64,000 nt of DNA, taken from assembly GCA_937944405.1 (NCBI GenBank), contig CALDYR010000002.1:1-64000 (forward strand), in the 5' to 3' direction. A program made the translations under genes and the position numbers. Positions 27,746 to 37,484 of the stretch are shown piece after piece (position 1 is the stretch's first letter; each line of letters starts with the position of its first letter). The notes beneath the pieces were generated by a model. It did no database searches. It saw only the letters and a program-made list of their open reading frames with translations, and was not told where the DNA came from. This DNA comes from an uncultured Pirellulaceae bacterium. GTDB lineage: Bacteria > Planctomycetota > Planctomycetia > Pirellulales > Pirellulaceae.

Positions 27746-28561
27746 TCACCGATGTTCCGGGTTCTTGATCCCATCGATCACCCCTTCCACCACAGCCGAG
27801 GTGGCCGTTTTGGAGCTGACCCAAACCTGCGCTAGCCCAGCCACGTGTTGCTTTGTTGCGGTGTCCGCATTTCCCACCACGATCGCTCGACAGCCAGAAG
27901 TCAACGCCGCCAAATCATTGCCCGAATCTCCAGCGTAAGTGATATCGCGGTCGAATCGTAATCCCAACGTCTGCGCCAACCACTTACAAGCGTATGCTTT
28001 GTCGACGCCAGCGGGCAAGACGTCAATAAGACCGTCGCCAGTGAAAGGATCCACGCTGCTGACGACCGCCAACGGCGCAGCGCGTCGATTGAAAACCAGG
28101 CGACATTCGTTTGCCAGAGATTCGACACATTCGGCGTCGGTGTAAAAACTGATCTTCAATGGGCTCTGTTTTTCAGCTTCCTGAAGTTCTAAGTGCTCGT
28201 ATTGAAACGTTTGCGTTAATGCGCTGATTATTTTGTCGGCGTTCCACCCATCGATAATCGCCAATAGCTGCCCCCGGTAATCCGCGTTTGAGGTCGCCGC
28301 GCCGTTGGCGTATTCTGAAATTCTGGTCCCGACGTCGCTGATAACCCATTGTGGAATCGGCAAATCAAATTCAGGAATCGCCGCCAGCGCTGATGAAAGA
28401 TGTCGACCGGTCACGAACGTTAGGCCGATGCGATGTTCGGCTAATAAAGTCTTTAACTGCTGTAGGTCTTCAACATTCTGTTTCTCCCCATCAAGCGGGA
28501 TCAAAGTGCCATCAAGATCGGTGAACAACCAGTGGGTGAACGGTTCAATTGTCATGGTCAT
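27746..28561 (-). CDS. Sucrose-phosphate phosphatase, HAD family
   Basis: 271 residues from the ATG at 28561 (an in-frame TTG at 28585 would add 8). HAD motif I is FTDLDGTLIPL (nucleophile and acid/base Asp), motif II is TFVTGRHLSSAL, and motif IV is AGDSGNDLAAL. The cap region (VISDVGTRIS, FDRDITYAGDSGND) matches the S6PP/Cof-type subfamily that dephosphorylates sucrose 6-phosphate. It is the last gene of the cluster, 54 bases after amylosucrase. The sucrose-phosphate synthase in the same cluster carries its own phosphatase-like domain with intact Asp residues, so two such activities are encoded. Confidence 0.88.
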   Translation of the reverse strand: MTMTIEPFTHWLFTDLDGTLIPLDGEKQNVEDLQQLKTLLAEHRIGLTFVTGRHLSSALAAIPEFDLPIPQWVISDVGTRISEYANGAATSNADYRGQLLAIIDGWNADKIISALTQTFQYEHLELQEAEKQSPLKISFYTDAECVESLANECRLVFNRRAAPLAVVSSVDPFTGDGLIDVLPAGVDKAYACKWLAQTLGLRFDRDITYAGDSGNDLAALTSGCRAIVVGNADTATKQHVAGLAQVWVSSKTATSAVVEGVIDGIKNPEHR

Positions 28562-28615
28562 GCTGCTTCTTGGTTTCCTGATCAATTTCCGACCGGGCAG
28601 TGTTCGAACTGCGAT

Positions 28616-30736
28616 CTATTTTCGAATCAACCATCGCAACTGATAGGGCCGCATTGTCAACGGTTGTGAAGTGACCGTTTCTTTGTCTTCGACTAAATCA
28701 TGAAAGAACCGACCGAAGCCTGCCGCGCGGACGCAGTTGCCGTCGACGATTTTCGGTTGGTCGGAGAAACTTCCCAACACCACGATTCGATGGCCGTCGC
28801 GCATTCTAACAAAGCCCAGCACATGGGGATTGCCGGTGGCGAACAACTCCATCTCCTGCCCCGCGAAAGCCGGCTGAGATTTTCGCACCTTGATTAACTG
28901 TCCAATACTGTTGAAAATTCGAAAGTGAACGCCCTGCGGTTGATTCTTCGATCGCAGCCTGCTGACAAAATCAGCGTCCATCTTCGGTCGATGGATCCAG
29001 CGCGAATCATCGGCCTTTGCGGGGTCGTTGACGAAGTTATAGTCGTTCAGCATTCCCCATTCTTCGCCGAGATAAACCAGTGGTATTCCACCGATGCTCA
29101 TCGATATACCTTGCAGCAATTTAATCCGTGCTTCGGCTAATTGAATTAGTGCCTGATCGTCTAATTCAATCGCCTGTTCAAGTCCCGCCAGCGACGCCAG
29201 TGTTCCCGAGACGCGCATATCGCCGGTGTCGAGATTTTCTTGAAACGGGACACCGCGTGCAAACGAACCTGCGAAACGGCCGGTATAAAAATCGTTGAGG
29301 AATTTGCGGTGATCCTGAGCATTGATCCCCACTTGAGCGGCGTCAGTATCGTCAAACGTCCAACCAATATCATCATGGCATCGCAAGTAATTCACCCATG
29401 ATGTTTTTTCCGGAATCGTTGACCGACGCGCCAGAGCGACGTTCAAGAGTTCAACTTTTTGGGTCGCCATCGATTCCCACAAAAGCGCCATCAACTGAGG
29501 ATTGTAAGAAATTTGACATTCGTCGCTGCCGACGTATTTTAGGACTTCGTCGGGATGCACAATTGCTTCTGATTTAAACGCCAACCCTGGCGCTGCGATG
29601 CGGATGAACAAATTGAACGCCTGAATGACGGTGTGCGTTTGAGGCAAGTTTTCGCAATTGGTGCCCTTCTGTTTCCAGATAAACGCCACCGCATCTAACC
29701 GCAAAACATCAACGCCCAAATTGGCGATGAACAGCATCTCTTGCATCATGCTGCGAAACACTGACGGGTTTTGGTAATTCAAATCCCACTGAAAACTATT
29801 AAACGTTGTCCACACCCAGCGGCCCATACCATCATGCCATGTAAAATTTCCGCGCCGCACCGTCGGAAAGATTTCTCGCAAGTGGAATTCGTACTGGTCG
29901 GGTTCGGTCCGATCGGGAAACACAAAGTAGAATTTTTCGTATTCGCGGTTTCCCGATTGAGCTTGTTTGGCCCACACGTGTTCATCACTGGTATGGTTGA
30001 ACACGAAGTCCAACACCAAAAGAATCCCTTCGGCCCGTAAGTCGTTGGCCAAGGATTTGAGTTCGTTGACCGTGCCCAACCGAGGGTCAACCGCGCGATA
30101 GTCGCTGATCGCATACCCGCCGTCGCTATTGCCGTCGGGCGATTCGAAAAGCGGCATTAAATGCAAATACGTAATCCCGAGCTCTTTGAAATAGCTGATG
30201 TTATTCCGAAGTTTCCCCAAATTGCCGCTAAATAGATCGACATACAACGCAGCACCAACCAAGGACTCGCTTTGAAACCAGTCGTCTTCAATTTCACGCC
30301 GCTGGTCGACGTGAGTCAACCTTTGGTCGCGGACCTTCATCGCAGCGATGATCGAACATAGCATTGCTTCGACATGGTAGTGAAAATCAAATCGATGGCC
30401 GTACAACTGAAACAGTTTTTCAAATAACTGTGGCCAATAACGTTTGGTTCGAACGAAAAACGCTGCCTGCAATTCTGCAATCCGTTTTGAGTTAGCGTCA
30501 TTTTCTTCATCACCAACCAACCACCATCGAGCCTCCAGTCGAGGCCAAATCCGATTCAACGTTAACGCGGCGTTGTATTGCGATTCAGAAGCCGTCGCCG
30601 GCAGATCGGCGACAAAATTATGGGCTGGCCACGAGGAAACCGCGGCCGTCGGTCCACCTAGGGCTGGATTCGATTGCCCTGGTTTGACACAGTCTCCACC
30701 GTTCGGCGTTTCTAATGGTTTATTCGTTACGATCAT
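28616..30736 (-). CDS. Amylosucrase, GH13 family
   Basis: 706 residues from the ATG at 30736; longer in-frame starts would run deep into the preceding gene. The GH13 barrel shows [31 protein letters not shown], the nucleophile segment [13 protein letters not shown], the acid/base segment FKSEAIVHP and the transition-state Asp in [11 protein letters not shown]. These match amylosucrase of Neisseria polysaccharea more closely than sucrose phosphorylase. Amylosucrase splits sucrose and transfers glucose to an alpha-1,4-glucan, releasing fructose. Its start overlaps the end of sucrose-phosphate synthase by 17 bases. With the fructokinase in the same cluster, sucrose made here could be turned into glycogen and fructose 6-phosphate. 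Confidence 0.93.
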   Translation of the reverse strand: MIVTNKPLETPNGGDCVKPGQSNPALGGPTAAVSSWPAHNFVADLPATASESQYNAALTLNRIWPRLEARWWLVGDEENDANSKRIAELQAAFFVRTKRYWPQLFEKLFQLYGHRFDFHYHVEAMLCSIIAAMKVRDQRLTHVDQRREIEDDWFQSESLVGAALYVDLFSGNLGKLRNNISYFKELGITYLHLMPLFESPDGNSDGGYAISDYRAVDPRLGTVNELKSLANDLRAEGILLVLDFVFNHTSDEHVWAKQAQSGNREYEKFYFVFPDRTEPDQYEFHLREIFPTVRRGNFTWHDGMGRWVWTTFNSFQWDLNYQNPSVFRSMMQEMLFIANLGVDVLRLDAVAFIWKQKGTNCENLPQTHTVIQAFNLFIRIAAPGLAFKSEAIVHPDEVLKYVGSDECQISYNPQLMALLWESMATQKVELLNVALARRSTIPEKTSWVNYLRCHDDIGWTFDDTDAAQVGINAQDHRKFLNDFYTGRFAGSFARGVPFQENLDTGDMRVSGTLASLAGLEQAIELDDQALIQLAEARIKLLQGISMSIGGIPLVYLGEEWGMLNDYNFVNDPAKADDSRWIHRPKMDADFVSRLRSKNQPQGVHFRIFNSIGQLIKVRKSQPAFAGQEMELFATGNPHVLGFVRMRDGHRIVVLGSFSDQPKIVDGNCVRAAGFGRFFHDLVEDKETVTSQPLTMRPYQLRWLIRK

Positions 30737-32954
30737 TTGGAATCGTGATGTTCCCAAGGAAGTTGTAGTATTGGATACCTTCGAGGATACCTCCCGCATT
30801 GGCACGTTGGGCAAAATATATTCGTGGCCGGTTGCGTAGTCGATTCAGTTCCGGGCCATGGTTGGCAACCACCACACCCAACGTACGACCGAGCAGCATT
30901 CCTGCATCGTTGCCCGAATCGCCCGCGACCAGCACATTTTCGGGAGTAAAACTCCACTTCCACAGTACGTGACGCAAGGAAAGATCACTGCCGCCACGTA
31001 CCGGGATAATATCCGCAAACGTTCCCAGCGACATCACGACTTTCGCCCGCACACCTGCCGCCCGCAAGAGTTTTTTGATTTTCGAGGGTGATGTTTTGCT
31101 GTTTGGGTCAAGCTTATATCCAATTTTAAATTCTGACTGTTCGACATCGTCTTGAAGTTCAACACCTTCCAACGGTTCAAGGGTGCTGCGAATCTTTTCA
31201 GGATCCCATGCGAATCCAATCGACTTCCGCCAGCTAAGATCGGCGGTCAATCGTTCACCGTAATGCAACTGCGTTCCTGAGTCGGTGTCCAACAGATCGG
31301 GTTTCGGAAGCCCTAGATCGTCAATCATCTGGACCGCTTTTTCCAAACGGCGCCCCGTGGTCACGCCAAAACCGATGTGGTCGTTGTCTTCAATCACTTT
31401 CTTAAACGCCGCGAACGATTCAGCGTCGCCGGTGATCGTGTTGTCAAGGTCGGCGATAATCAAGCGATCAAATTCGGGCAATCGCCGAGCCGGCCGGTTG
31501 ACCACTTGCGGTGAATCGGAGGTTTTTAATATGTCCTTTACGTCCCGCAGATACTTTTCTGCGTGACTGGCCCAACTGTAATGCGTGCGCGTGTTGCTGA
31601 CGCTGTTGCGAGACCAGTGGTCCCATTGTTGGTCGTCAGTAAGCGCCATTTTCAGCGCTCGATAGATGCTGTGGTCGTCCATCGCGTCGATCAATATGCC
31701 GTTGCGGCAGTTCGCGATGATGTCCCGTGGACCGCCATCGTTGGTGGCAATAATTGGCACCCCCACCGCCCCAGCCTCCAGCAATGTCAATCCAAAAGGC
31801 TCCGTGAATGCCGGATTCACAAAGACGCCGCGACGCTGTTTTGCCAGACGGTAAAGATCTGGCACATCCAATGGCGCGTGTTTTTTTGGATAGGCGACTT
31901 TTCCATAAAGGTCATACTTGTCGACCAAATACATGACGCGGCGAATAATTTTTTGTTGGGCGGCGGGCAGCATTTCAATGTCATCGCGCGTCCCCATCAC
32001 CATGACAAGATTGGCAATTTTCTGCAGGTCTGGGTTTTCGCCAAACACGCGCACCGCAGATTCAAGATTCTTGCGTTCGTCTGGTCTGGCCATCACAAGA
32101 ATCATTGGCTTGTGTGGATCGGTGAGAAATCGATCAATCGACACCGCGACGTTGTCAATCTGCTGCTCATGTACCTCGGGGTTGAACAGCGCTAAATCGA
32201 CCCCCGGCGGAATCACTTCCATCCGTGCTGGTTGATAGTGGTCGTACATTTCGTATTGCTGAGTTACTTCTTGGTTGGTGCTGGTAACGACCATTGATGC
32301 CGTTTCGATCGCGACTTCTTCGGCTTCGATCCGGTTTTTAAGCTTGTATTTCTTTTCCAATAACTCCAAGTATTGTTTTGCGTCTTCCCCATCACGGCCA
32401 ACCGACAAACGCTGTTTTTTGACGCGGCCCAGCGAGTGCCCGGTGAAGATGAACGGCAAGTGCAGTAATCGTGCTAACGTCGCCCCTGCGTAACCCGCGT
32501 CAGCGTAATGACCGTGAATCACGTCCGGGACGCCGTGACGACGGATGTACTGTAACGTTTGGTCGACGAACATTTCCAAGTAAGGCCACAAGGACTCTTT
32601 TCTTAGATACCGCTTCGGGCCAAAGGGTATGCGAACAATTTTCGCGTTGGCAGAAAGCTGCTCTTGGACTTGGCAGTAACTGTCGTCGACGACCGAATCA
32701 TAAACCTGGCGCGTCAGCAGTTCTACTTCTTTGACTCCCGGCGTGGTCGACAATTCGCGGGCTAATTCGACAACGTATTTAACTTGGCCACCGGTGTCGG
32801 CGTCGCGTCCCAATTCCATGTCATTGCCACGCACCAGCCCGTGAAGGCTGATCATCATGATCTTTAAACCGTCCGTTTTCGGTTCCGCGATCGTAGCCGG
32901 TTCTAAGTCTGAAATCGGGTCGTGCGCATTTACGTTAATCAGTTCAGCGATCAT
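30720..32954 (-). CDS. Sucrose-phosphate synthase with C-terminal phosphatase-like domain
   Basis: 744 residues from the ATG at 32954, which has GAGAG seven bases before it; an upstream TTG at 32975 is less likely. The GT4 part (about 30-470) has [53 protein letters not shown] and [19 protein letters not shown], the UDP-glucose site. The C-terminal 240 residues are a HAD domain with [22 protein letters not shown] and [11 protein letters not shown], so both Asp of motif I are present and it may be active. The enzyme makes sucrose 6-phosphate from UDP-glucose and fructose 6-phosphate. It is the second gene of a four-gene sucrose cluster. Confidence 0.93.
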   Translation of the reverse strand: MIAELINVNAHDPISDLEPATIAEPKTDGLKIMMISLHGLVRGNDMELGRDADTGGQVKYVVELARELSTTPGVKEVELLTRQVYDSVVDDSYCQVQEQLSANAKIVRIPFGPKRYLRKESLWPYLEMFVDQTLQYIRRHGVPDVIHGHYADAGYAGATLARLLHLPFIFTGHSLGRVKKQRLSVGRDGEDAKQYLELLEKKYKLKNRIEAEEVAIETASMVVTSTNQEVTQQYEMYDHYQPARMEVIPPGVDLALFNPEVHEQQIDNVAVSIDRFLTDPHKPMILVMARPDERKNLESAVRVFGENPDLQKIANLVMVMGTRDDIEMLPAAQQKIIRRVMYLVDKYDLYGKVAYPKKHAPLDVPDLYRLAKQRRGVFVNPAFTEPFGLTLLEAGAVGVPIIATNDGGPRDIIANCRNGILIDAMDDHSIYRALKMALTDDQQWDHWSRNSVSNTRTHYSWASHAEKYLRDVKDILKTSDSPQVVNRPARRLPEFDRLIIADLDNTITGDAESFAAFKKVIEDNDHIGFGVTTGRRLEKAVQMIDDLGLPKPDLLDTDSGTQLHYGERLTADLSWRKSIGFAWDPEKIRSTLEPLEGVELQDDVEQSEFKIGYKLDPNSKTSPSKIKKLLRAAGVRAKVVMSLGTFADIIPVRGGSDLSLRHVLWKWSFTPENVLVAGDSGNDAGMLLGRTLGVVVANHGPELNRLRNRPRIYFAQRANAGGILEGIQYYNFLGNITIPNDRNE

Positions 32955-33015
32955 TGTTCTCTCATTGCTTTTCAAGGGTGTCCTGTATTTTTCAACGGCG
33001 AGATTTCAGCGTTTG

Positions 33016-33948
33016 TCAGGGATCCGAAAGCGGAGAACTTCCGTAATGCTGCCGGTCGAAAGTGGTTGCGCCGCGGATGGTGCAAGCCTTGGACGCATAC
33101 CTCACCGCATGGGCAAGAATTTTTTTCGGGGGCAAGCGTTTGATGATGCCAGCAATCGCCGCAGCGGCAAACGCGTCGCCTGCTCCAACGGCGTCGACGA
33201 AGTTTTTGATGGGCTCAACGGGCTGGAAATGCCGCTCCCGTGGACCGACCCAATACGCACCGCCACTACCGCAGGTAACCAAATAGTGCACGGGTGTTTC
33301 GAAGTCCGATTGCGACTCAAAAGACGCTATCGCAGCCTGTATTGCTTCAATAGAATCGGTCTGAAAAGTTTTTCCGCTGATCTGCTGGAGTTCGTCACCG
33401 CTTAGCTTCAACCAGTGGACTCCGCCGATGGTTTGCTCCCAAAGACCTAAATCCCACCACGGTTTTCGAATGTTTAGATCGACAAAACGTAAACCTTTGA
33501 CGGTGTCGTCAATGCGTTTCAACACCGCGCGGTTGTTGGCGTGCCGCAGGGCCAGTGAACCGTGGTAGATCACCCCGGCGGTGTGCAGTGGATGTTCCGG
33601 GACGGTTTCGAATGGGTCAACACACAGATGGTCGTAGGCTTGATTGTCCGCGATGTGAAAAGATGGTTCGTTATCCTCAAAGCTGACGTTAACCGATCCT
33701 GTCGCTGCCCCCCGGCGGACCTTTACCTGCTGCGTCGAAAGCCCCCACTGTTGGAGCGCTTCGATGACCTCCGTCCCTTCGACGTCATCGCCAACGGCGC
33801 TGACCAACGTGACGTCAACGCCGAGGGCGGCTAAGTTCCACGCGACGTTGAAAGGCGCTCCGCCAAGCACTTTTCCCCCGTCGGGAAAATGATCAAATAG
33901 AACTTCCCCGATGATCGCTACTGAGTTTGAAGTCGATGAACCGCGCAT
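33016..33948 (-). CDS. PfkB-family sugar kinase, probable fructokinase
   Basis: 310 residues from the ATG at 33948 (MRGSSTSNSVAIIGEVLFDHF); an open frame continues upstream but its extra 48 Arg-rich residues do not fit the family. The substrate site is FPDGGKVLGGAPFNVAWNLA and the ATP/anion-hole signature is VDAVGAGDAFAAAAIAG with the catalytic Asp. It leads the sucrose cluster, 61 bases before sucrose-phosphate synthase. Fructose freed by amylosucrase is the expected substrate. The same gene set (sps, spp, fruK, ams) is known from Methylomicrobium alcaliphilum, where sucrose is an osmolyte. Confidence 0.88.
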   Translation of the reverse strand: MRGSSTSNSVAIIGEVLFDHFPDGGKVLGGAPFNVAWNLAALGVDVTLVSAVGDDVEGTEVIEALQQWGLSTQQVKVRRGAATGSVNVSFEDNEPSFHIADNQAYDHLCVDPFETVPEHPLHTAGVIYHGSLALRHANNRAVLKRIDDTVKGLRFVDLNIRKPWWDLGLWEQTIGGVHWLKLSGDELQQISGKTFQTDSIEAIQAAIASFESQSDFETPVHYLVTCGSGGAYWVGPRERHFQPVEPIKNFVDAVGAGDAFAAAAIAGIIKRLPPKKILAHAVRYASKACTIRGATTFDRQHYGSSPLSDP

Positions 33949-34172
33949 CGTTGGCTCGACAAGAGGATCGGATTTATCGCGTCTGACTTGGAATTGACCG
34001 CAATTGCCATGCCGCCCCATGAACCACCCTGAAGGGCGTGTTGCCCGCCGTAACAATCGGCGACGTTCAGCCTGTTGGCGAAGCGCGCTCAATGTTTAGG
34101 CAGCGTAGGGTATTACGCGCCCAATTCTGCAACGGATCGTCGTTGAGGTGCAGGGGCTACGCGGGTGCCATA

Positions 34173-34217
34173 ATTCGCTCAATCATAATTTGCTCAATTA
34201 CAATTTGCTCAATCACA
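34173..34217. repeat. Tandem repeat, three 15-bp units
   Basis: Units of the form ATT(C/T)GCTCAAT(C/T)A(T/C)A at 34173-34187, 34188-34202 and 34203-34217. It ends 4 bases before the stop of the regulator remnant and lies 225 bases upstream of the sucrose cluster start. Confidence 0.85.
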
Positions 34218-34221
34218 ATCC

Positions 34222-34644
34222 TCAAGGATCGGATTTTATTCGCAGGCCCCGGCGGGTAATCTCCAACATCTCCGCCGCTTGCGACTGATTACCAGAGGTT
34301 CCACAAAGGGTTTCCGTGATCAATTTACTTTCCATCATTTCCAATGTGTCAGCGTCAATGTGGTTGGCCTCTTGATCAATTAACGCGTTGATTCGATGGT
34401 ATAGATTCAATCTCGATTCGTTCTCCTCGATCATAAGTTCTAGGTTCCGGCTGGTCGCGGAAACGATTCGGGCATCGGTATCGATGGTTTGGGGTCCGTC
34501 GACGCGTTCAACTGTTTGCTCCTGAAGTAACCTCAAAACTTTGCTCTGCAACAGCGGCGACATGTCGCCGATTTCGTCAGCACCGGTTTCGTCAATGAAG
34601 ATCGTTCCGTCGACAAACGTCGCGATTTGAAGCACGTTCCACAA
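34222..34644 (-). pseudogene. Remnant of an NtrC-type sigma-54 activator
   Basis: 140 codons preserve pieces of a bacterial enhancer-binding protein. First comes the Walker-B region FVDGTIFIDETGADEIGDMSPLL, a variant of GTLFLDEIGDM with a 4-5-residue duplication. Next are SKVLRLLQEQTVERVDG, ARIVSATSRNLELMIEE and NLYHRINAL. The sequence then jumps directly to the C-terminal Fis-type helix-turn-helix (LITETLCGTSGNQSQAAEMLEITRRGLR). The Walker A and GAFTGA regions, the sensor II part and any receiver domain are missing. It cannot act as a sigma-54 activator. A residual DNA-binding role is conceivable but I treat it as decayed. Confidence 0.75.
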
Positions 34645-34748
34645 ACAAGGGGATAGTTCTCATCAGCCATCTTTGTAGGAATAACTTTCCGCGCCCCATG
34701 GCGATAGTGGCTAACGGGGAGATAACAATCACGATTGGCGACATGGGG

Positions 34749-35576
34749 TTAGAAATACAATACGCAGGCGTACCAGAAACCATCGTTGCCTTTGGCGACA
34801 CCGATTTGAGCGGTCGGCCGGACGCCCCAATAACAGCAACTTCGAATCGCATTCTGAGCCGATTGATTCGACCAACCGACGCCCTCGTATTTGGCCCCGC
34901 CCAAACCACCTCCGAGATGTCCTTGAATGCCTACTCGAGCGGCCCGTTCGGCTTTTCGTTGAGCCAACCCGGGTGCGACGGTTCCTGATGATGAAGGAGG
35001 AGTGGAAGGTGATGCAAGTGAAGCTGATGTAGACGCTTGAGCGTAGTTCTGTGCCGGCATGGAAACCGCGATGTCAAAACCGGAATCTATTGGCGCCCAT
35101 GTTTGGTCAACAACGTACCCCGATTGAGCAATCGGAATGTGACCGGGTTGCGCGATGAATTGGTTTGACGCCGCCTGATACGCTACCGCCGGTTCCACAA
35201 CGCCGACCGATAGATCGCCCTGCGAAGAATTTAATGGTGATAGATTTAATGGCGGTTGTACGGCCTGCGGCGAATTTCCCAGTTCAGCGGAGGGCGTGTC
35301 AGCGCAGAACATGTCGGTGCAGGTTTCGCATTGCGTTTGGGGGTGGAGTTGCGGGACGTCGATCAAGCCGAAGTTCTCATCGGCTTCTGCGATTGAGACT
35401 TGGGCGGAAATTTGTATTGCGAGGCAAACCACCACCGCCATGCAAAAGTAAGATCGGAAGAGGGTTTGCGCGTTCAGCCGTCGGCCGTTGTCGTAAATGG
35501 TTCCCGCATGACTGGAGAAGGCAGCGGTTTGTGAACGCAGTCGCTGGGGGAAGGAATCAATCGTCGATTTGCTCAT
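34749..35576 (-). CDS. Exported protein with a conserved planctomycete-type C-terminal domain
   Basis: 275 residues. A long, basic N-terminal region precedes a hydrophobic segment (about 41-60, RSYFCMAVVVCLAIQISAQVS) that may be an uncleaved or late signal. A CETCTDMFC Cys cluster follows, then a Ser/Pro/Gln-rich middle. The last 75 residues (QRKAERAARVGIQGHLGGG, YEGVGWSNQSAQNAIRSCCYW, AQIGVAKGNDGFWYACVLYF) form a compact, clearly conserved-looking unit with a Cys pair. I recall similar tails on planctomycete exported proteins but cannot name a family. Function unknown. Confidence 0.72.
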   Translation of the reverse strand: MSKSTIDSFPQRLRSQTAAFSSHAGTIYDNGRRLNAQTLFRSYFCMAVVVCLAIQISAQVSIAEADENFGLIDVPQLHPQTQCETCTDMFCADTPSAELGNSPQAVQPPLNLSPLNSSQGDLSVGVVEPAVAYQAASNQFIAQPGHIPIAQSGYVVDQTWAPIDSGFDIAVSMPAQNYAQASTSASLASPSTPPSSSGTVAPGLAQRKAERAARVGIQGHLGGGLGGAKYEGVGWSNQSAQNAIRSCCYWGVRPTAQIGVAKGNDGFWYACVLYF

Positions 35577-36016
35577 GGGTCTCTCTTAAACAGTACAGCG
35601 CGGAATACAGAAAAAAAACTAGAGGACGCTTGCTCCACGCCCGAACTTAAACACTGGTGACTCTGAAGTGCCCTTGGCTCAACTTCCGGTTTCCGATGCA
35701 AGAACGATGCTTGCGAAATGGCGAATAACCGACAGGCCCTGCGTGTTTTCCAAACGTTAAAATCTGTCAGTAACGCAAGTCAGGGGGGGGAGCACCTCAA
35801 AGATGTAACCGGGTTCGCGATAACGGCCGTTTTGGATTTAAAAAAGTGTCTCGAAAACGACAACGGAACGATGTTTGTTCGTCACACGTGGAAAACTTTG
35901 CAGAAAAACCATGAAAAACGATCCCAAAACGCCCTTGTCCAAAGTGCAGTGGTTACGTAAAATGCTCGCTCGAAACGCATTTGAGTTTTCCGTTATTGGT
36001 AAAACTTAATCGCTGA
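35577..36016. other. Intergenic stretch upstream of tRNA-Asn
   Basis: Contains a run of eight G (35783-35790). An open frame of 80 codons on the plus strand (35718-35960) matches nothing and is probably chance. The tRNA promoter should be near its right end; no clear pair of boxes is seen. Confidence 0.4.
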
Positions 36017-36089
36017 TCCCCTGTAGCTCAGTTGGTAGAGCGACGGACTGTTAATCCGTTTGTCGTAGGTTCAAGTCCTACCGGGGGAG
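36017..36089 (+). tRNA. tRNA-Asn (anticodon GTT)
   Basis: 73 nt with a 7-bp acceptor stem (TCCCCTG with CGGGGGA, one T-G pair), D-arm TAGCTCAGTTGGTAGAGC, anticodon stem ACGGA/TCCGT with loop CTGTTAA (GTT), and T-arm GTAGG-TTCAAGT-CCTAC. The discriminator base is G. CCA is not encoded. It is followed 6 bases later by a strong terminator. Confidence 0.97.
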
Positions 36090-36094
36090 CTTTT

Positions 36095-36132
36095 AAAAAC
36101 GTCGTTAATCTTTGAGATTGACGACGTTTTTT
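36095..36132 (+). terminator. Terminator of tRNA-Asn
   Basis: A 16-bp stem (36095-36110 with 36116-36131, one T-G pair), 5-nt loop, ending in six T. The group II intron remnant starts within about four bases after it. Confidence 0.9.
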
Positions 36133-36135
36133 CGT

Positions 36136-36512
36136 GTGTGCCGGGCATGTTTATTTTGCTTGGGGGTGTAAGTCCCCTGTTCAACCTGATGGAGGTGAAG
36201 AACGAGCGAATCGCAAGGGCGTCATCCGCGCGGTGGGGCCTGAAGGAAGCGTGGACGCGAATCCGCGAGCCCATGTACAAGAATCGGATACAAGGCAGTG
36301 TCGGTGGGACGAGCCAGCACGACTTGGCACAGTCCTCTATCCATCGAAATCCGACGCCGTAAATCCGAGGGTTGTGCGGAGAAAGCAAATAAACTTCCCC
36401 GGTGAGGTCCGACGTGTGTTTGAGTGCTGCTTTATGCAACGACTTGAACCGAAGCTTTCGCAAGGAAGCTTGACCGCATCTCAGAAGTCAGCAGAGGGCA
36501 TAGTAGTTGGAA
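36136..36512 (+). mobile_element. Truncated class C group II intron (5' ribozyme part, no reverse transcriptase)
   Basis: The sequence starts GTGTGCCGGGCATG, close to the 5' end of the Oceanobacillus iheyensis class C intron (GTGTGCCCGGCATG). It then shows domain I landmarks: GGGGGTGTAAGTCCCC, GAACGAGCGAATCGCAAGGG, GGTGGGGCCTGAAGGAAGCG and GTACAAGAATCGGATACAAG. Further on, CCCCGGTGAGGTCCG and TCTCAGAAGTCAGCAGAGG...CATAGTAG are the hallmark leader just before the intron-encoded protein. The reverse transcriptase gene and domains V and VI are absent; IS66 sequence begins instead. Insertion directly behind a terminator is the known habit of class C introns. Confidence 0.88.
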
Positions 36513-36539
36513 TCGACCGGCGAGGGTCTTGAGGCACTC

Positions 36540-36885
36540 CAGCCCCAAAAGCGGTTTGAAGCGATACGCCCGAGAGCAGCATCGACAGCTCGATGGCGTC
36601 GATTTGCCGACGCTGATCATCACCATCGGCGGTCAGTTGCTCAAAGGCGCTTTTCTCCAGCAACCGGTAATACCGCCAGTTCCCACCGGCGTTAAAATGC
36701 GGCAATTTCATCCGAGCGCGTTGGCGGTTAATGAAAATGAACAGGCTGCCATCGGTTGGGTCGGCCCCCAATCCTCCCCGCGCGATGCCAGAGAGACCGG
36801 CGAAGCCTTTCCGCATGTCGGTGGCGGCAAGGCACACATAAATTTTCAGTTCGGGATCGAAATTCAACGTGGCGATGCCTCGCAA
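36540..36885 (-). pseudogene. IS66-family accessory gene tnpB, eroded at its 3' end
   Basis: IYVCLAATDMRKGFAGLSGI and FIFINRQRARMKLPHF correspond to the IS66 TnpB (Orf2) pattern Y-x-x-x-x-x-TDMRKGFDGL ... FxFxNRRxxRxKLL. After IELSMLLSGVSLQ the frame runs on into foreign sequence (the open frame ends at 36481), so the true end was probably lost. The main transposase gene tnpC, which should follow on the minus strand, is absent; that place holds the intron remnant. Confidence 0.8.
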
Positions 36886-36956
36886 ACATTCGAAGCTTCG
36901 GCGTATTCAGTGGGCTCCGTAGTAGCCTCGGCCTGACGCGCCTGATACTCAAGCAG

Positions 36957-37322
36957 TTACGCCACGATACGGCGGACATGGCAAGGGCCGGTGCCAGGTT
37001 CGATTTGAATTCCGTTGGTCAGCCGAGCGGTGCTGAGGAACGGCGGCGATGCATTGTGGACATCAAAGTCTGCGTTGGTTTTCTTCTGCAGCGCGACCTC
37101 AGCAAACTGAGGCTGCGCGTTGGCGGGAGGGATTGGGTCTGCGTCGGCAGGCGAATCTTCGGATCGGGCCATCGCCTGATCACCAAGCCGTTTTTTCCAA
37201 TAGTAAAAATCAGCTTGCGAGACTTCTTCGGTGCGACATAAGTCGACGATAGTTTGGCCAAAGAGTCGATATCGTTTCAGCCGTAGTGTCCACAGCTGGC
37301 GATTACGTTGGCGTGTCATCAC
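36957..37322 (-). CDS. IS66-family accessory protein TnpA
   Basis: 121 residues. The N-terminal RQLWTLRLKRYRLFGQTIVDLCRTEEVSQADFYYWKKRL matches the helix-turn-helix of IS66 TnpA in pieces such as DLCRTEEVSQADFYYWKKRL. The C-terminus GIQIEPGTGPCHVRRIV matches the I-x-V-x-PG-x-D-x-x-x-L-x-R-L-V ending. It looks complete, but without tnpC the element cannot move on its own. It lies 71 bases upstream of the tnpB remnant in the usual order. Confidence 0.78.
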   Translation of the reverse strand: MMTRQRNRQLWTLRLKRYRLFGQTIVDLCRTEEVSQADFYYWKKRLGDQAMARSEDSPADADPIPPANAQPQFAEVALQKKTNADFDVHNASPPFLSTARLTNGIQIEPGTGPCHVRRIVA

Positions 37323-37484
37323 TAAGTTCGCTCCCGAGGTTCAAGCGCCCCTCTAAAATGAACCCAACTTCAACAATCGTGCTGGAGAACGCTTACCGCG
37401 AGAGAATCGAAAAAACGAGCCAAAATGAAGCCATTGGAAGTGGCGATGGCAGGGGAGAATCGTTGCTTTCGACCACGAAACGAT

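Noticed and set aside
35718-35960. An 80-codon plus-strand open frame upstream of tRNA-Asn
   Set aside because: It includes the eight-G run, has no recognisable motif, and no supportive context.
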